From NCBI GenBank assembly GCA_019347595.1, contig JAHWLA010000012.1, forward strand, positions 1-22,892: a stretch of 22,892 nt of DNA, read 5' to 3'. This document shows, in pieces, positions 20,652 to 22,892 of this stretch. The position numbers and the translations under genes are program-made. How positions within the stretch are numbered: position 1 is the stretch's first letter; each line of letters starts with the position of its first letter. This DNA is from Actinomycetota bacterium. Its GTDB lineage: Bacteria; Actinomycetota; Acidimicrobiia; Acidimicrobiales; JAHWLA01. The notes beneath the pieces were generated by a model. It searched no databases, had not been told where the DNA came from, and saw nothing but the letters and a program-made list of their open reading frames with translations.

Positions 20652-21170
20652 TCAGCCGGCGAGGAATTGGGCGTGGCGGCCGAGCGTGGTGGCGACGCGC
20701 TCGGTGAGCACCGACTCGTCGTTCTCCACGGCGGCCCGGCGGGCGCGCACCTCGTCCATCGCCATCGCCAACAGGTCGCGCACGGTGTGCAGCAGGAAAT
20801 CGACGTCGACCGGCTTGGTCAGGTACTCGTCGGCCCCCAGGCGCAGGCACTTGCGGACGTCCTCCTCCTGCGAGCAGCACGTCAGCATCACCACCCGGGT
20901 GCGAGCGCCCCCGTCGGCCGCCAGCGCCTCCAGCACGCCGTAGCCGTCGACGTGCGGCATCATCATGTCGAGCACCATGCACGCGGGCGGCGTCTCGCGG
21001 ATGGTCTCCAGCGCAGCGCGGCCGTCCTCGGCGTGGCTCACCTCGTAGCCCTCGCTCTCGAGGACGAGGCGAAGCATGCCCGCGATCAGCGGATCGTCGT
21101 CGACCACGAGGACGGCCATGGCAGTGCCATCGGCGTGCACAGCCTCCGGGTTGAGCGCCGTGATCGACAT
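20652..21170 (-). CDS. single-domain response regulator (receiver)
   Basis: 172 residues. A CheY-like receiver occupies about residues 18-140: VLVVDDDP with the acidic pocket, phospho-acceptor Asp68 in MVLDMMMPHVDGYG, the Thr of VVMLTCCS and Lys of YLTKPVD. After the receiver comes a short helical tail (MAMDEVRARRAAVENDESVLTERVATTLG) with no DNA-binding or catalytic domain. ATG 21170 shares one base with the stop of the upstream regulator (TGATG), suggesting coupling; MAVLVVDDD at 21119 is an alternative start. Output is presumably through protein contact. No histidine kinase is in the window. Confidence 0.85.
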   Translation of the reverse strand: MSITALNPEAVHADGTAMAVLVVDDDPLIAGMLRLVLESEGYEVSHAEDGRAALETIRETPPACMVLDMMMPHVDGYGVLEALAADGGARTRVVMLTCCSQEEDVRKCLRLGADEYLTKPVDVDFLLHTVRDLLAMAMDEVRARRAAVENDESVLTERVATTLGRHAQFLAG

Positions 21171-21637
21171 CAGCGAGCCACCATGCGGGGACGGGTGAAC
21201 GCCGACTCCAGCCGCTCCAGCAGCTCCGCCTTCTGCAGCTCCTGCTCGCGTCGCTCCTGGAGCTGCGCCGCCGAGTACGTCATCAGCTCTCGCACCTTGC
21301 CGACGAGCTCGTCGGGGTCGAAGGGCTTGGTCAGGTACTCGTCCGCCCCCAGCTCCCAGCCCCGCACGTAGTCGCGCTCGGCCGTCTTGCACGTGAGGAT
21401 GAGCACCCGCGCCTCGGGCGCCAGCCCGAGCTGTCGCTTGCTGCGCAGCACGCCGAAGCCGTCGACCCCGGGCATCATCAGGTCGAGAACGACACAGTCG
21501 GGCGCCCACTTCTCCATGGCAGCGATGGCCTCGGCCCCGTCGCCCGCCTCGCGGACGAGGTACCCGGCATCCTCCATGGTGAAGGCGAGAATGCCCCGGA
21601 TGTCAGGGTCGTCGTCGACGATCAGCACTTCTGCCAT
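21170..21637 (-). CDS. single-domain response regulator with C-terminal coiled coil
   Basis: 155 residues. Receiver at 1-120: EVLIVDDDPDIRGIL (Asp8-Asp10), phospho-acceptor Asp52 in CVVLDLMMPGVDGFG, LILTCKT and the conserved Lys in YLTKPFDPDELVGKV. The tail (about 122-150, QLQERREQELQKAELLERLES) has heptad-like spacing of Leu and charged residues, fitting a short coiled coil for dimerisation or partner binding. No output domain. First gene of a two-gene unit with the regulator at 20652. The two receivers resemble each other (LDLMMPGVDGFG / LDMMMPHVDGYG, ADEYLTKP in both), which suggests tandem duplication followed by divergence. Confidence 0.88.
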   Translation of the reverse strand: MAEVLIVDDDPDIRGILAFTMEDAGYLVREAGDGAEAIAAMEKWAPDCVVLDLMMPGVDGFGVLRSKRQLGLAPEARVLILTCKTAERDYVRGWELGADEYLTKPFDPDELVGKVRELMTYSAAQLQERREQELQKAELLERLESAFTRPRMVAR

Positions 21638-21687
21638 ACCGCGCGTATCGGCGCGCCCCGGGCAGAAGTTGAGTGAGGACCGGGCCG

Positions 21688-21963
21688 TCAGCCGCCGGCG
21701 ACGGCGGGGACGATCGACAGCGTCTGCCCGTCGGACACCGACGTGTCGAGCCCAGACAGGAAACGGACGTCCTCGTCGGCCAGGAACACGTTCACGAACC
21801 GGCGCAGCTTGCCGTTCTCGTCGAAGATGCGCTCCCCGAAGCCGGGATGGCTCGCATCGAGCGCCTTGAGGGCATCGCCAACCGTCGACGCCTCAACGGA
21901 CACCTCGCCCACGCCGCCGGTCAGGGTCCGGAGCTGGGTCGGAATGCGGACGGTGACGCTCAT
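21688..21963 (-). CDS. CysO/MoaD-like sulfur carrier protein
   Basis: 91 residues with a ubiquitin-like (MoaD/ThiS) pattern and the C-terminal AVAGG tail. The Gly-Gly end is the site that becomes a thiocarboxylate in sulfur carriers. The sequence is close in pattern to CysO of Mycobacterium tuberculosis (VTVRIPTQLR, then GKLRRFVNVFLADEDVRFLSGLDTSVSDGQTLSIVPAVAGG). CysO delivers sulfur for cysteine synthesis from O-phosphoserine with CysM and Mec. Here the neighbour is threonine synthase, not cysM, and no activating MoeZ-type gene is in view, so the pathway assignment is inference. ATG 21963 overlaps the thrC stop by 4 bp (ATGA). Confidence 0.88.
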   Translation of the reverse strand: MSVTVRIPTQLRTLTGGVGEVSVEASTVGDALKALDASHPGFGERIFDENGKLRRFVNVFLADEDVRFLSGLDTSVSDGQTLSIVPAVAGG

Positions 21964-22892
21964 CGCTGTTCTGCCTCCACGGCCTCGTTGAAAGCCTCCA
22001 AGGTAGGTGCGATGGTGGCCGTCGGTCCGCACAGGGGGCTCACGGCGTCGATCGTCTTGAGGCCGTTGCCGGTCACGTACGCCACCACCCGCTCGTCGCG
22101 CCGCACCACCCCCGACGCCGCCAGCTTGGCCAGCGTGGCGATGGTGACGCCGCCGGCCGTCTCGGCGAAGATCCCCTCGGTGCGGGCCAGGAGGCGGATG
22201 CCCTCGACGACCTCCTCGTCGGAGACCGCCCCGATGGATCCGCCGGTGGAGCGCACCACGTCCAACGCATACGGCCCGTCGGCCGGGTTGCCGATGGCCA
22301 GCGACTTGGCGATCGTCTTCGGCTTCACCGGCTTCACGTAGTCGGAGCCCTCGGCGAACGCCGTCGCCACCGGCGAGCACCCGGCGGCCTGCGCCCCCGA
22401 GATGCGCACGTGCGGCTCCTCGTCGAGCAGCGCCACCTTGTGCAGCTCCCCGAAGCCCTTGTGGATCTTTGTGAGCTGGCTGCCCGAGGCGATGGGGACG
22501 ACCACGTGGTCGGGCGTCTTCCACCCCAGTTGCTCGGCCACCTCGAACGCCAGCGTCTTCGACCCCTCGGCGTAGTACGTCCGCACGTTCACGTTCACGA
22601 ACGCCCACGTCGGGTGCTCGCTCGCCAGCTCGGCGCACAGCCGGTTGACGTCGTCGTAGCTGCCCCGCACGGCGATCAGACGCCCGCCGTACACCGCCGT
22701 GGTGACGATCTTGGCCTCTTCGAGGTCGTGGGGGATGAACACCACCGAGTCCATGCCGGCCCTGGCGGCGTGGGCCGCCACCGAATTGGCCAGGTTGCCG
22801 GTCGACGCGCACGCCGCCACTTTGAACCCCAGCTCCCGGGCCTTGGTCAGCGCCACCGAGACCACCCGGTCCTTGAACGAGCCGGTGGGGTT
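21960..22892 (-). CDS. thrC: threonine synthase (C-terminal part, 5' end outside window)
   Basis: The last 310 codons of a PLP-dependent enzyme; the beginning is beyond the right edge. The visible part begins NPTGSFKDR, which holds the PLP-binding Lys (codon 22874-22872), and continues with ACASTGNLANSVAAHAARAG (phosphate-binding Asn region), VPIASGSQLTKIHKGFGEL, and SGAQAAGCSPVATAF. These match threonine synthase, which converts O-phosphohomoserine to threonine in the cytoplasm. Related fold-II enzymes such as threonine dehydratase also carry a SFK(D/I)R motif, but the NPTGSFKDR form and the SPVA..F segment favour ThrC. The stop overlaps the start of the sulfur-carrier gene, so the two are co-translated. 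Confidence 0.88.
   Translation of the reverse strand, partial: NPTGSFKDRVVSVALTKARELGFKVAACASTGNLANSVAAHAARAGMDSVVFIPHDLEEAKIVTTAVYGGRLIAVRGSYDDVNRLCAELASEHPTWAFVNVNVRTYYAEGSKTLAFEVAEQLGWKTPDHVVVPIASGSQLTKIHKGFGELHKVALLDEEPHVRISGAQAAGCSPVATAFAEGSDYVKPVKPKTIAKSLAIGNPADGPYALDVVRSTGGSIGAVSDEEVVEGIRLLARTEGIFAETAGGVTIATLAKLAASGVVRRDERVVAYVTGNGLKTIDAVSPLCGPTATIAPTLEAFNEAVEAEQR

Overview
The window is very GC-rich, densely packed and rich in GTG starts and overlapping start/stop codons. It looks like chromosomal DNA of an actinomycete-type bacterium (Actinomycetota). Pointers are an amtB-glnK-glnD operon, an actinobacterial-type coproheme decarboxylase (HemQ/ChdC), a CysO-like sulfur carrier next to threonine synthase, and promoters of the TANNNT type lying directly against start codons. 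An Acidimicrobiia-like lineage is my guess from the overall style, not something I can prove. No rRNA, tRNA, CRISPR array, insertion sequence or prophage was seen.

Layout. 1-1.7 kb: the start of a lipoprotein metallopeptidase (minus, runs off the left edge), a divergent unknown gene and a NUDIX hydrolase. 1.77-5.7 kb: the nitrogen operon amtB-glnK-glnD (minus) behind a GlnR-like repeat array. 5.7-8.6 kb: an FAD/NAD disulfide oxidoreductase, a divergent four-cysteine mini-protein, two small translationally coupled unknown genes and a broken membrane-anchored ORF. 8.6-11 kb: a minus-strand operon alaX-larE-NIL domain-DUF2993. 11.07-16.0 kb: a complete branched-chain amino acid type ABC transporter (plus strand): livK, an attenuator-like hairpin, livH with an apparent ATC start, a livM-livG fusion, and livF. 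16.0-19.6 kb: hemQ (minus), a SpoIID/LytB-type surface protein (plus) and an M48 membrane protease (minus). 19.6-20.6 kb: an AbiEi/DUF559-type gene bracketed by two nearly identical long hairpins. 20.65-21.64 kb: two overlapping single-domain response regulators (minus). 21.69-22.89 kb: a CysO/MoaD-like sulfur carrier and threonine synthase (minus, runs off the right edge).

Most of this is ordinary housekeeping and transport. The less ordinary points are: (i) long perfect hairpins sharing TTCTGG/CCAGAA ends, two of which bracket the DUF559-type gene like a cassette; (ii) six first-of-transcript genes whose -10-like hexamer sits only 7-9 nt before the start codon, implying leaderless or nearly leaderless mRNAs, one pair sharing a symmetric -10; (iii) the ATC start of livH; (iv) the LivM-LivG fusion; and (v) the GlnR-like array upstream of amtB.
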